Source: Sipunculus nudus
Lineage: Eukaryota > Annelida > Sipuncula > Golfingiida > Sipunculidae
Length of the DNA: 64,000 nt
Assembly: GCA_026874595.1 (NCBI GenBank)
Contig: CM049306.1
Location: 10,685,019-10,749,018, forward strand
Direction: 5' to 3'
The translations under genes and the position numbers were made by a program. The notes under the pieces were generated by a model that was not told where the DNA came from, made no database searches, and saw only the letters and a list, made by a program, of their open reading frames with translations. Below, piece after piece: positions 11,248-23,042 of this stretch; positions within the stretch are counted from its first letter, which is position 1, and every line of letters begins with the position of its first letter.

Positions 11248-13015
11248 GTATCCTTGTATAAAAAGCTACCTCTACTGAAGACTACATGAAGCCATGTATA
11301 ACACTATCATTACTCAATCTAGCCCATTTCCCTGTATAAAGCTTCCAATACTCAAGCTGGCCTGTATCCTTGTATAAAGCTGGCACTACTCAAGACCGCA
11401 TGGAGCCATGTTTAACACTATCATTACTCAAGCTAGCCCATTTCCCTATATAAAGCTACCAATACTCAAGCTGGCCAGTATCCTTGTATAAAAAGCTAGC
11501 ACTACTCAAGACCGCATGGAGCCATGTTTAACACTATTATTACTCAAGCTAGCCCATTTCCCTGGATAAAGCTACCAATACTCAAGCTGGCCAGTATCCT
11601 TGTATAAAAAGCTAGCACTACTCAAGACCGCATGGAGCCATGTATAACACTATCATTACTCAATCTAGCCCATTTCCCTGTATAAAGCTACCAATACTCA
11701 AGCTGGCCCGTATCCTTGTATAAAAAGCTACCATTACTCAAGACTGCATGTAGCCATGTATAACACTATCATTACTCAAGGTAGCCCATTTCCCTGTATA
11801 AAGCTACCAATACTCAAGCTGGCCCGTATCCTTGTATAAAAAGCTACCACTACTGAAGACTGCATGTAGCCATGTATAACACTATCATTACTCAATCTAG
11901 CCCATATCCCTGTATAAAGCTACCAATACTCAAGCTGGCCCGTATTCTTGTATAAAAAGCTAGCACTACTCAAGACCGCATGGAGCCATGTTTAACACTG
12001 TCATTACTCGAGGTAGCCAATTTCCCTGTATAAAGCTACCAATACTCAAGCTGGCCCATATCCTTGTATAAAAAGCTACCATTACTCAAGACCGCATGTA
12101 GCCATGTATAACACTATCATAACTCAAGCTAACCCATTTCCCTGTATAAAGCTACCAATACTCAAGCTGGCCTGTATTCTTGTATAAAAAGCTACTATTA
12201 CTCAAGACTGCATGAAGCCATGTATAACACTATCATTACTCAACCTAGCCCATTTCCCTGTATAAAGCTTCTAATACTCAAGCTGGCCTGTATCCTTGTA
12301 TAAAAAGCAACCATTACTTGAGCCTGCATGTAGCCATTTATAACACTATTATTACTCAAGCTAGCCCATTTCCCTGTATAAAGCTACCAATACTCAAGCT
12401 GGCCCGTATTCTTGTATAAAAAGATACCATTACTCAAGTCCACATGTAGCCATGTATAACACTATTATTACTCAAGCTAGCCCATTTCCCTGTATAAAGC
12501 TGCTAATACTGAAGCTGGCCAATATCCTTGTATAAAAAGCTACCATTACACAAGACTGCACGTAGCCATGTATAACACTATCATTACTCAAGCTAGCCCA
12601 TTTCCCTGTATAAAGCTTCAAATACTCAAGCTGGCCCGTATCCTTGTATAAAAAGCTACCACTACTAAAGACCGCATGAGGTCATGTTTAACACTATCAT
12701 TACTCAAGCTAGCCCATTTCCCTGTATAAAGCTTCAAATACTCAAACTGGCCCGTATCCTTGTATAAAAAGCTACCATTACTCAAGACTGCACATAGCCA
12801 TGTATAACACTATCTTTACTCAATCTAGCCCATTTCCCTGTATAAAGCTACCAATACTCAAGCTGGCCCGTATCCTTGTATAAAAAGCTACCATTACTCA
12901 AGACTGCATGTAGCCATGTATAACACTATCATTACTCAAGCTAGCCTATTTCCCTGTATAAAGCTACCAATACTCAAGCTGGCCTGTATCCTTGTATAAA
13001 AAGCATCCTTGCATA
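11226..13015 (+). repeat. 116-bp minisatellite seeded by an exon end
   Basis: The landmark GCCATGTWTAACAC recurs at 11291, 11405, 11521, 11637, 11753 and 11869, a period of 114-116 bp continuing to about 13000. Each unit is three related sub-units of about 36-40 bp sharing ACTCAAG, TAGCCC or TGGCCC, and TGTATAAA. One sub-unit, GCTACCAATACTCAAGCTGG followed by CCCGTATCC, is identical to the exon-intron boundary at 11225-11253. About 15 units are present. Confidence 0.93.
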
Positions 13016-13154
13016 AAGAGCTACCACTACTAGAGCCTGCATTTAGCCTTGTATAACGCTATCATTACTCCAGATAATCCATTTCCCTTTACAATCTTAC
13101 CAGTGCTCAGGTTGGCCCTTATTTTTGGCCAATATTCTAACTGGTGATATCCTT
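13016..13154 (+). repeat. Decayed edge of the minisatellite
   Basis: Recognisable but diverged sub-units (AGCTACCACTACT, TGTATAACGCTATCATTACT, CAGGTTGGCCC) link the 116-bp array to the 40-bp array downstream. Confidence 0.7.
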
Positions 13155-13350
13155 GTATAATGCTACCAGAATTCAAGCTGGCCCATAATTACTTGTATAA
13201 TGCTACCAGAATTCAAGCTGGCCCATAATTACTTGTATAATGCTACCAGAATTCAAGCTGGCCCATAATTACTTGTATAATGCTACCAGAATTCAAGATG
13301 GCCCATATCCTTGTATGATGCTACCAGTATTTAAGCTCTCCCACATTCAT
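13155..13350 (+). repeat. 40-bp simple form of the minisatellite
   Basis: TGCTACCAGAATTCAAG begins at 13161, 13201, 13241 and 13281, an exact 40-bp period. The unit corresponds to one sub-unit of the 116-bp repeat, which suggests that the 116-bp unit is a trimer of a 40-bp ancestor. Confidence 0.9.
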
Positions 13351-14354
13351 GTATTACTGTAAACAGCTTCCAAAGAGTGCTCTTCAGAATCAAGATGGAA
13401 GGCTTCAGTATCAAGAAGAATCTCTTCAGTAATTACTAATGTTACTAAAACAATTTTATTTTATTTTTATCTTTTCCCAGCATCTATACAATCATAGCAA
13501 GAGATTCTGCTGAAATTTCTGCTTTGGTCTAAGGAAACTATTTCACTATGAACAATTAGTTCCTATCAAAAGTTCAGTAGATAATCTTTTGTCTTGCAGA
13601 CATACTTTATACAAATTAACCTGATGTCATTTCTAGCAATTAGATTACAAACTCCTGTGATACTCTTTTTTTAATGTAAAAGCTATTGTCTGCAAGTGGC
13701 TTATTGATTATAATTGTGTTTTCCCAAGGTGCATATTTATTTGATGATGATTCCATGAACCAGTGAACTGGAACTTGATAGCATCATATTCAGTCTCCAG
13801 TGTTAGGTCTGCATGCCACTTTCTCAGGATGCTGCTCTTCATCAAAGACAGCACTTCCAGAAACTGGTCCAGCATTTTTGTCAGACAGATGTCACTGATA
13901 CAGTGACCTCTGACCTGAAGGCCACTATATGTACCATGGCTACTAGGCCACAATGAGCAGATTATTTGCTCAAGCCAAGAATATGATAGAATTGTTTTAG
14001 GGTTGGAATGATTTATTGACTTCTTCATTAATTCTTCTTACAGACACACATTTTTATTTTATTTTTAATATATGTCAAATAGAATACATTGCATATCAAG
14101 ACATACCAAGAGTCTCTCAGGATATTTCAAAATAGATTATATGGAGCTAGTCTTTTTTTTTCACCATTTATGATTCATATGTTACCGGCATGGCTGCCTC
14201 TGAAATCTTACTGCAGCTGGAATTCAAACTGTATCCACTGTCATAGTGACATCCATGGTGTCTGCTTGACTAACTAGCAGACTGAAGAGCCTGTACCTCT
14301 CCTGAGGTACTGAACCAGTGTTATTAAGTGGTTGTTAAGTGATAATTATTTAGA
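13351..14354. other. Largely unique DNA, possible decayed exon
   Basis: No repeat array is present. Within 13800-13960 a plus-strand frame is open for about 48 codons and reads PLSQDAALHQRQHFQKLVQH, ending TAA-free at a TGA near 13957. It could be an exon fragment, but acceptor and donor are unclear and the opposite strand is also open, so I do not call a gene. Confidence 0.35.
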
Positions 14355-14367
14355 GATTATCACTTTG

Positions 14368-14404
<37 letters not shown>

Positions 14405-15963
14405 GGGAAAATTGGAGACATATGTCACCTGAAGGAAAAATTGTGATAACGCCCAAAGGGAAATGAGGAAGGGAAAAAGGAGAGAGATGCAGCCCAAGAG
14501 AAAAGAGCATGGTGATGCTTAAGGGACAAATCAGAGAAAATTGTGACACCAAAGATAAAAACAAAAGAATAAGGGGAAAGAGGGATGTGATATCCAAGGT
14601 TGCTCAAAGGATAAAAGTAGAGGTGTGCTGCCCAAGGAGAAAAAAAATCAGGTTGATATCAATGGAAATGTTGCAGAGGGATGTACCCCAAGGAAAATGG
14701 GGAAAGTGATGTCCAAAGAGAAAAAATAAGGATTGAGGTGGTGTCCACAGAATAAAGAATGTTGATGTCCAAGGAAAAAAAAAGAAATTATGCCAGAGAA
14801 AGAAAGAAAAATAAAGAAGGAGGTTGTGCCCAATTGAAGTAGAGGGACAGATATGCTGTTAAGGAAAGATTAGTCTTCCAAGGAGAAAAAAGAGAGATAG
14901 GGATATTACCTAAGAAAAAAGAGGAAAAACATTGATGCTCAAGGGGGGAGGAAGGAGACAGGTTTGCCCAAGTGAGAAAGGAGATGTTGCCAAAGGAGAA
15001 CATGAGAAATATATGTGATGGCAAAAAAAAAAAAGAAAGTTAATGCTGGGGAGAAAAATGCAATAGAGTGGTTTTGCCTAATTAAAAAAAATGACTGCAT
15101 CAGGAGAGAGAGAAAGAGAGAGAGTTGATACTTTGGGGGAAAAGGGAAAGGGAGGTGACACGGAAGGGAAAAAGGAGAGAGGTATTGTCCAGGGTGAAAA
15201 CCATGGGGAAACAAAGGAGAGATATTTTGCCCAAAGATAAAAGGGGGAGGGAAATGCTTAAACAAATAGGAAAGAAAGTGTTGACCAAGGTAAACAAGTA
15301 AGGTGATACAAAAGAATACAATAAGAGAGAGAGAGAGGTGATGTAAAAGGGAAAATGAGAGGTCATGCTCAAGCAGAAAAAAGAAAGGGGAATGCCCAAG
15401 AAAAAAAAAGGGGTGAGGGGTGATGCTCAGGGAGATAAAAAAGGGTGACGGGCAGTGCCCAAGGGAGAAAATAAGGAAGAGAGGTGAAGCCCCAGGGAAA
15501 AAGTGTAAATGCCCTTATGAAAAAAATAGATCTTGCCAAGGGGGAAAAGCAATGTCATGCTTGATGAAAATGAGGGATGGAGATGATGCACAAAGAAAAC
15601 AGAAGGGAGAAAGGTGAATCTCAGTGGGGAAAAAGAGAAAGATGCTGCTTTAGAGAATTAAAGGGAGGTGATACCCAAGGTGAATTTGGCAGAGAGATCT
15701 ACCTTGGATAAATAGTTAGAGGTGATGCCTATTTGAAAAGAGGTTGGGGACAATACCCAATGAAAAAAGAGTGGTGATACCAGATGGAATAGAGAGCAAG
15801 AGGTGTTATCCTAGGAAACAAGGGAGGGAGTTGATTCTCAAGCTGGAAAAGGAGGAAAAAGAGGGAATGGGGATGATACCAAAGGATCAGAGAGGAAAAA
15901 AGAAAAAAGAGGAAGAGAGGTGATGCTCAAAGGAAAAAGGGGAGAGGTATTGTCCAGGGTACC
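14355..15963 (+). repeat. Purine-rich irregular satellite, left part
   Basis: The array starts with a CT run (about 14369-14404). It continues as a strongly purine-rich plus strand built of units like GAGGTGATGCYCAAGG followed by A/G runs, spaced irregularly at about 25-50 bp. Minus-strand frames rich in Phe, Leu and Ser and plus-strand frames rich in Lys, Arg and Gly follow from the composition. The long purine/pyrimidine asymmetry could form triplex DNA. Confidence 0.9.
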
Positions 15964-15969
15964 AAGCAA

Positions 15970-16828
15970 CAGGGGCGTAGCCAGGATTGAGGAAAGGGAG
16001 GGGGCCGGCGCATCCTGAAATTCGAAATGGGGGGGGGGGGGTATCCCCCTCCTCTCCCATATTGGAAAATTGTTTTGATTATGCTATGTAAAGAGGACAT
16101 TTTGAAGCAATTTTCAACATAAAATGCCTGAAAAACTTTCTTTTATGTTTTTGTGTTATGAAGTCAAACTGTAGAGAGGTTCAATATTTAATATTTATAT
16201 TTCTTCTAAATAAGGATATAAAATTTCAATCATTTTCAAACAAGTCAATGGCGCAAAAGCACATTTACTTTTCTTACTTGCAAAATGTTATCTTTTAAAT
16301 GTAATGCTTGGAGTGAAATAACTGATATGTTGCAGTCTTATGTTAAACTTTGCATTTTCCCAGGTTCCATGGTCTTGACAGCACACGAGACTGCTAAGAC
16401 CACAGATCGCAAGTTCGAGTACCAGTATCACCAGAGGAACTGTGAGATTGTTCACAGTCGACCCCAATAAGGGACTGGTGCTCTACAGCTGTTCTGCAGC
16501 TGTTCATATATATCCTTATACTCAACTAATAAATTTGAAAGTAATACACTGCAGATAACTTTAATCAAATCTAATTGCTATTTAATAAAAAAGGGATATG
16601 AAAAACTAAAATAAATCATGAAAATTGGAAAATTAGATAAAATGAGAGATATTGCAGCTCAATGGGTGGCCGCGCGCCTAAGGCACCCCCTCTGGATCCG
16701 CCACTTACAGCAAAGGCAACCTGATGCACACACACATATATATACATATATATATATATACTGGTATTAGATTAAGAGAAATTCAGAAAGGACGTGGAGT
16801 ACTGGATGCAATGCTTGCTACGCCCCTG
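15970..16828. mobile_element. Non-autonomous hAT-like element, 859 bp
   Basis: The left end CAGGGGCGTAGCCAGGATTG and the inverted right end (CAGGGGCGTAGCAAGCATTG when reversed) match at about 16 of 20 positions. The flanks AAGCAA at 15964-15969 and 16829-16834 are a direct duplication. CAGGGGCGTAGCCAGG-type ends are common in hAT elements. hAT normally makes 8-bp duplications; only six bases match here, so two may have mutated. No transposase is present. The element splits the purine-rich satellite, which resumes on the other side. Confidence 0.8.
16361..16500 (+). mobile_element. tRNA-derived SINE inside the hAT-like element
   Basis: An A-box-like ATGGTCTTGACAGCACACG (16369-16387) is followed by a B-box-like AAGTTCGAGTACC (16411-16423), with tRNA-like spacing. 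Downstream, GAGATTGTTCACAGTCGACC and a GGGACTGGTGCTCTACAG block match the SINE on the other strand at 33480-33650. The SINE is probably younger than its hAT host. Confidence 0.6.
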
Positions 16829-16834
16829 AAGCAA

Positions 16835-17090
16835 GAAGATACCCCTAGAGGGAAGATAAGAGAAATTATGACACAGGAAAAAGAAGACAGGTAATGCCTA
16901 ACAGAAAAATAGGATACACTTTGCCCAGGTTATAAAAAAGTGAGGTGATAGCCAAGGAAAAAAGAGAAGTCTTCCGAAGGGGAAAAAAGGTAGATAGGGT
17001 TGATATCCAAGGAAAGAAAGAGAGAGGTAGATGATGCTCAAGGGGGGAAACGGGGACAGGTGTTGTTCAAGGGGAAAATGATTTGTAGAT
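16835..17090 (+). repeat. Purine-rich satellite, right part
   Basis: Units such as GATGCTCAAGGGG, GATATCCAAGG and AGAGAGGTAGATGATGC continue the 14355-15963 array after the hAT-like insertion. Confidence 0.88.
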
Positions 17091-18538
17091 AATTAAGGGA
17101 CATCAAGAGCAATGTTATGACTATTCTCCCAGCACACAGTCTTAGTACCTAGCATGTTTCACACCTTGTTTTGACTGGGTGTTTTTGTAAACACAGTCCA
17201 CTTGTATCTGTTTACCATAACAAAGCTTCATGACCGGAGGTCCAATTGTGGACCACAACATGCAATGTTTCAGCCAGCAAGAACATTTATTACATTTTTT
17301 TGGGCCAAGTCAGTCAGGGCATCTCATGATTGGCAGGTGTTGTGGCTCAGCAATGCACAGGATCCCATTTACTGTGTTTATGTTGTTACCTGTGATCTTG
17401 ACCGGCCTGCTGTTTTTAACACTCATTTACAGGTGTTAGAAAATGGTTTCAGGGCAATATTTGGGAGGTACAAAGATATTTAAAAAAAAAAGATAGTTTT
17501 CGTCTTTATTCAACATGACTAATAGGTGATGAGGTCCCTTTAACAATCTGTAGATATAAACAATCTGTAGATATTAACAATCATCATATAGCTCAGGATG
17601 CACCTGCTTATACTTTTCATTCTGAATTACATACATTCATAGATACATGCTTGCATGCACACATAAACGTGGTGTTGGTCAAACGTAGAACTTTTATGCC
17701 ACCATGCTATCACTACTTTTGTCTCTTTTAAACCAATGATGTTTCCATGAGTCTTTTATGTTGCAGGTTTCCTTGTATGGGATGAAATTAGTCTTGTCAA
17801 ACTTCAGCTCCTCATAATATTTTCAAATTCACAAAAACATGCTTTAATTAGTATTAATCCTTCCCTTTTTAAAATAAATAGGATCAATAATTTTGCCAAG
17901 TCTCATTTACAAATAAAAATCAAATATGAGTGAAAACAGTCTCCAGCTAAATTGTGAAGATATTAAAATCGTTATAGAACATGTTAACATACCTGTGGGT
18001 GAACAATATATCCTGTTTACTTACAATTGTGCTATTTTTTGGCCTTTTCAAAGTTATGGATGTAGCCACAATGTAGAGTTAACATAGGCTGATTGCTTAT
18101 TTAGCCTAATCGCTGGAGACCGTCATGTTTCTGAACTCTTCAGGTTGCACATCTCAGGAGTTTCTGTTCATTCATTAACTGTACTGTGTGTTTAATGACT
18201 TCAGTATATACTGCTCATGTTAGATAAAGGTTAGTAATCTCAGGCTTAGACTTAGGTGGAATTTGTTATAATTAATTTAACTGCCTGCTGAATACCAAGA
18301 GTCTATAGTACAGACATAACTGTTGGGTTCCAGCCAGTCTGATGTATTTTATATTAGCCAGTTGTCTGGTTTGTTTCACAGGCCAGCTATTACTAGGTTT
18401 CTTTTAATTAAAGTCTTATCTCTTACAGGTTTTTCCTGCGAGATAACCTCTGTCTTGGTTGACATGAGTTATCAGTGATCCATGGTTCTTAAGAGCATTT
18501 AAAAAAGCTCATTTAGTAATTGCCTACTTTTTATTGTT
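17091..18538. other. Unique DNA, no supported gene
   Basis: Two overlapping plus-strand frames at 17202-17483 have no recognisable motif. The rest is AT-rich and may be intronic. A polypyrimidine-AG acceptor-like site near 18428 is followed by no convincing open frame. Confidence 0.45.
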
Positions 18539-20413
18539 ATGAATAGTATGATTATGTTTGTCATTGATATCAACATCATTTCAACCCCTACCAACACCAT
18601 TACTACCACTTCCACCATCATCATATTTACCACCATCTTTAGCACCACCACTACCGCCATCTTCTTCTTTCGTCCATCATCATCAGCTTCACCAATACCA
18701 CCATTGTCTTCTTCACCACCACTACAACCATTGTCATCTTCACCACTGTCATTGGTACCACTACCACCATTATCATATTTACCACCATCATCATTACCAC
18801 CACTACTAACATCTTCTTACCTCCATCATGATCCGCTTCACCACTACTACCATTGTTTTCTTTACCACCACCATCATTACCACCACTACCACCATGATAA
18901 TTTTTACCACAATCAGCACCACCTGACTACCACCATCATCTTCTGACCATCTTCATCAGCTTCACCACTACCACCTATGTATGTCTTCTTTACCAGCATC
19001 GTCAGTACCACCAATACCACCATTGTCATCTTTACATCCATCATCTTTACCACCACTACCATCATCATCATGACCATAATCATCTTTACCATCTTTACCA
19101 CCATTATCATCTACATCATTGCACCATCACCATCATTGTTGTCACCACCAACATCACTTCATCATCATCACACCACTTTCACATTATCATTATCATCATC
19201 TTTTTCATTATCATCATTGCTCCTGTCACTATCACTTCATCATCTACATCACTTCATCAACATCACTTTCATCACTTCTTCATTATCACTATCACTGCAC
19301 TATCATCATCAAATTACATTATCATCATCATAATCATTGTCATCATCATCGCTAATCCAATGCCACTTCATCATCACCACCATCACTACTTTATCATTAT
19401 TATTACCACTTCATCATCATCACTACCACCACCACTTCATCCTTATCATTGCCACTTCATCATCACTATCATCATCAAATTACATTATCATCATCATAAT
19501 CATTGTCATCATCATTATTGCTAATTCAATGCCACTTCATCATCACCACCACTTCATCATTATTATTACCACTTCATCATCTTCATCACCACCATCACCA
19601 CTTCATCATTATCATTGCCACTTCATCATCACCACCACTTCATCATTATTATTACCACTTCATCATCTTCATCACCACCATCACCACTTCATCATTATCA
19701 TTGCCACTTCATCATTATCTTTTTTTCACACTTCATCATCACCACCACCAACACTTTATCATTATCATTACCCTTTCATCATCATCACAACCACCACCAC
19801 CACTTCATCATCATCATTGCCACTTCATCATCACCACCACCACTACTTTATCATTATTATTACCACTTCATCATCATCACTGCCACCACCACCACTTCAT
19901 CATTATCATTGCCACTTCATCATTATCTTTTTTTCACACTTCATCATCACTACCACCACCACTTCATCATCATCATTGTCACTTCATCATCACCACCACC
20001 ACCACTTCATCATTATTATTACCACTTCATCATCATCATCACCACCACCACCACTTCATCATTATCATTGCCACTTCATCATTATCTTTTTTTCACACTT
20101 CATCATCACCACCACCAACACTTCATCATTATCATTGCCACTTCATCTCCACCACCACCATTTCAACATTATCATTACCACTCCATCATCATCACCACCA
20201 CCACCACCACCAATTCATCATTATCATTACCACTTCACCATCATCACAACCACCACCACCACTTCATCATTATCATTGCCACTTCATCTCCACCACCACC
20301 ATTTCAACATTATCATTACCACTCCATCATCATCACCACCACCACCACCAATTCATCATTATCATTACCACTTAATCATCATCACTACCACCACCACAAC
20401 CACTTCATCATAA
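18539..20413 (+). repeat. CAT/CAC/ATT trinucleotide satellite, 1.9 kb
   Basis: Nearly all triplets are CAT, CAC, ATC, ACC, TCA or ATT forms. A longer structure lies on top: CTTCATCATTATCATTGCCA blocks, and the odd string TTATCTTTTTTTCACACTTC at about 19715, 19922 and 20083. All three plus-strand frames stay open, giving His-, Ser- or Thr-rich products. That is expected from a stop-poor triplet array and is not evidence for a protein. Confidence 0.95.
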
Positions 20414-20580
20414 TGTTACAAAGACAAATTTTTCAGGGGAAACATTGGGCCGATCCAGGGTTCGAACCAATGTCAGTGGATCACAAGTCCGGCGTACCAA
20501 CCGCTTGGCTAGCAAAGCAAGCTTCACTAGCAAGACAGTTTGGTCCGCTTTTATGTCACCCTGTAACACACCCCCTCTAA
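20414..20580 (-). mobile_element. tRNA-derived SINE, copy 1
   Basis: On the minus strand a B-box-like GGTTCGAACCCTGG lies about 45 bases after an A-box-like TAGCCAAGCGGTTGG. The head resembles a Leu/Ser-type tRNA, but the cloverleaf is degenerate. The plus-strand side starts with GTTACAAAGACAAATTTTTC. A second copy with the same order lies at 20692-20860. Confidence 0.7.
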
Positions 20581-20691
20581 AGAGTGTTCTGCTATCAGAA
20601 CAAGACTAATTATCCAAGGAGTCACACTTTTGTGAGCTTATTCCCTGGGTCACAAAGTTTTACTGTCATGTTGGATTAACCCCCATTTTGT

Positions 20692-20860
20692 TACGAACAC
20701 AAATTATTCAAGGGAAAATACTGGGCCGATCCGGGATTCGAACCCATGTCGTTGGCACACAAGTCCGGTGTACCAACCGCTTTGCTTGCAAAGCAAGCTT
20801 CACTATCAAGACAGTTGGGTCCCCTTTTATCTCACCCTGTAATCCCCCCCCCCCCCCTTA
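20692..20860 (-). mobile_element. tRNA-derived SINE, copy 2
   Basis: Same family as 20414-20580: GTTACGAACACAAATTATTC, then GGGCCGATCCGGGATTCGAA, then ACAAGTCCGGTGTACCAACC. The plus-strand GGGATTCGAACCC (20733-20745) is an inverted perfect B box. It ends near a C tract (20844-20857). Direct orientation with copy 1 suggests tandem duplication of the locus or two insertions. Confidence 0.75.
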
Positions 20861-20939
20861 GTAAAAGTCCCCCTCCCCCATCTTCATCAGCATATACTAA
20901 CACTTGGCAAGCGACTTTGGAACATCTATCAACTTGAGA

Positions 20940-22865
20940 AACAATATTTTTTCACCAAATATGGCGGCCAATACAGAGAATCACTCTTATGAAAAGGGGA
21001 TAAATTTATACTAAAAAATGGTAAGGTAGGTGGAGCCACCTGTCTGGTCTAAGAGAAAAGTTTCCACGATTATTAGACATGCCAAACTTAAGGCCAATAC
21101 CTTGAATCACTCTGGAGATATGAGCAGTTTCACGGAAAGCACATGTACAGATGGACATCATGGCAAACAATCACAGATGGCGCCACCAGTCTTGTGTGCA
21201 AGATGGAGGAGTCCAAGATCTATGGATATACACAATTTCAGGCCAACAGGCCAAATTACTCCTGAGAAAAGGGGATTAATTTATTCTTAAAAAAATAGAA
21301 GGTAGGTGGCGCCACCTGTCTTGTCTACAAGAAAATTTTGCACGATGAATGGACATGCAAAATTTCAGACAAATACCTTGAAGCACTCCAGAGATAAAAG
21401 CAATTTTCACTGAAAGCACGTAGAAATGGACACCACGGCAAAACAATTGCAGATGGCACCACCAGCCTTATGTACAAGATGGAGGAGTCCAAGATCTATA
21501 GATATGCACAATTTCAGGCCAATTGGGCAATTACTCCTCAGAAAAGGGCATTAATTTATTCTACAAAAAGGGGAAGGTAGGTGGCGCCACCTCTTTGGTT
21601 TTGGTCGCCAATACAGAGAATCACTCTTATGAAAAGGGGATAAATTTATACTAAAAAATGGTAAGGTAGGTGGGGCCACCTGTCTGGTCTAAGAGAAATT
21701 TTTCCGCAATTATTAGACATGCCAAATTTAAGGCCAATACCTTGAATCACTCTGGAGATATGAGCAGTTTTCACCAAAAGCACATGTACAGATGGACATC
21801 ATGGCAAACATTCACAGATGGCGCCACCAGTCTTGTGTGCAAGATGGAGAAGTTCAAGATCTATGGACATGCCAAATTTCAGACAAATAATTTGAGTTAT
21901 AAGCAATTTTCACCAAAAGCACATGTACAGATGGATGCCACGGCAAAGCGATTGCAGATGGCACCACCAGTCTTGAGTAAAAGATGGAGGAGTGCAAGAT
22001 CTATGGATATAGGCACAATTTCAGGCCAATAGGGCTAATCACTCCTCAGAAAAGGGCATTAATTTATTCTACATAAACGGGAAGGAAGGCGGCGCCACCT
22101 GTCTGGTTTACGAGAAAACTTTCCAAGATGGATGGACAAGTCAAATTTCAGACTTATTCCTAGAACCACTCCGGAGATATGAGCAATTTTCACCCAAAGC
22201 ACATGTACAGATGGACGCCGTGGCAAACAATTGCAGATGGCGCCACCAGTCTTGAATACAAGATGGAGGTATCCAAGATCAATGTACATGCACAATTTCA
22301 GCCCAATCTGTCCATAAGTTTTTAGACTTTTAATGCTCACAGTACTGTCAAGTGGGAATGATGGGGTATTAAAAGGCACGAAAACAAGAGAGAGACAGGT
22401 GGTCCACCTGTCTTTCGCAAAAGACAAAGCTATCCAAGATCTTCGGTCAATTTTATTTTTGGACCAATCCATGCATCCCCTATTGAGATATTTATGATTT
22501 TGTGTGATTTTCACCATATATGGCAATATTCAAGGTCAAGGCCACTCTTATAGGAATGGTCATGACCCCAATTTAAATATACATTATCCATTAACCCATG
22601 TCTATGTATATGCATAATATGAAAGAAATCTGTCCATTAGTTTTTGACTTATAATGCTCAGATTATTGTAAAGTGGCAATGAAGGGTTAGTAAACGGCAC
22701 AAAAACAAGAAATGGATAACAGGTGGCGCCACCAGTTTCCAGTCTGTGACAACACTATCCAAAATCTTTTTTCAAGTTGATTTTTGGATCAATCCATGCA
22801 ATATTTCTTGAGATATTTAGGAATTTGTGTAATTTTCCCCAAAAATGGACTTATTCAAGGTCAAG
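20940..22865 (-). repeat. Family C array, reverse orientation
   Basis: Read on the minus strand, units contain CTCATATCTC, then a GAGTGATTC-like block, then GAAATTTGGCATGTC, ATAGATCT, CATCTTG and GGTGGCGCCA. The plus strand shows GGTGGCGCCACCTGTCT near 21308, 21580 and 22090 and GATGGCGCCACCAGTCTTG near 21178, 21818 and 22237. Unit spacing is irregular, roughly 130-330 bp. The same family runs forward at 32376-33165. Frames in it are by-products. Confidence 0.85.
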
Positions 22866-22867
22866 GT

Positions 22868-23042
22868 CACTCAACCACTACCACCACTTCATCATTGTCA
22901 TTGCCACTTCATCATCATCATCACCACCACCACCACTTCATCATTATCATTGCCACTTCATCATTATCTTTTTTTCCCACTTCATCATCACCACCACCAA
23001 CACTTTATCATTATCATTACCACTTCATCACCACCGCCACCA
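22868..23042 (+). repeat. CAT/CAC satellite block left of the LINE
   Basis: Same triplet satellite as 18539-20413, including the marker TTATCTTTTTTTCCCACTTC. It ends directly at the LINE fragment. A nearly identical block (24088-24215) lies on the far side. Confidence 0.9.

Noticed and set aside
13708-14028. 106-aa minus-strand protein
   Set aside because: The opposite strand has an equally good frame, no family recognised, no promoter or splice signals; not supported enough to call.
14346-15617. Phe/Leu/Ser-rich multi-frame proteins on the minus strand resembling membrane proteins
   Set aside because: They come from the pyrimidine-rich strand of the purine satellite.
18539-20580. Histidine/serine-rich proteins up to 358 residues
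   Set aside because: All three plus frames are open because CAT/CAC/ATC triplets contain no stops. This is simple-sequence DNA.
20446-20800. Functional tRNA genes
   Set aside because: A and B boxes are recognisable but the acceptor and anticodon arms do not form a proper cloverleaf. Two copies with a shared extra body indicate a SINE.
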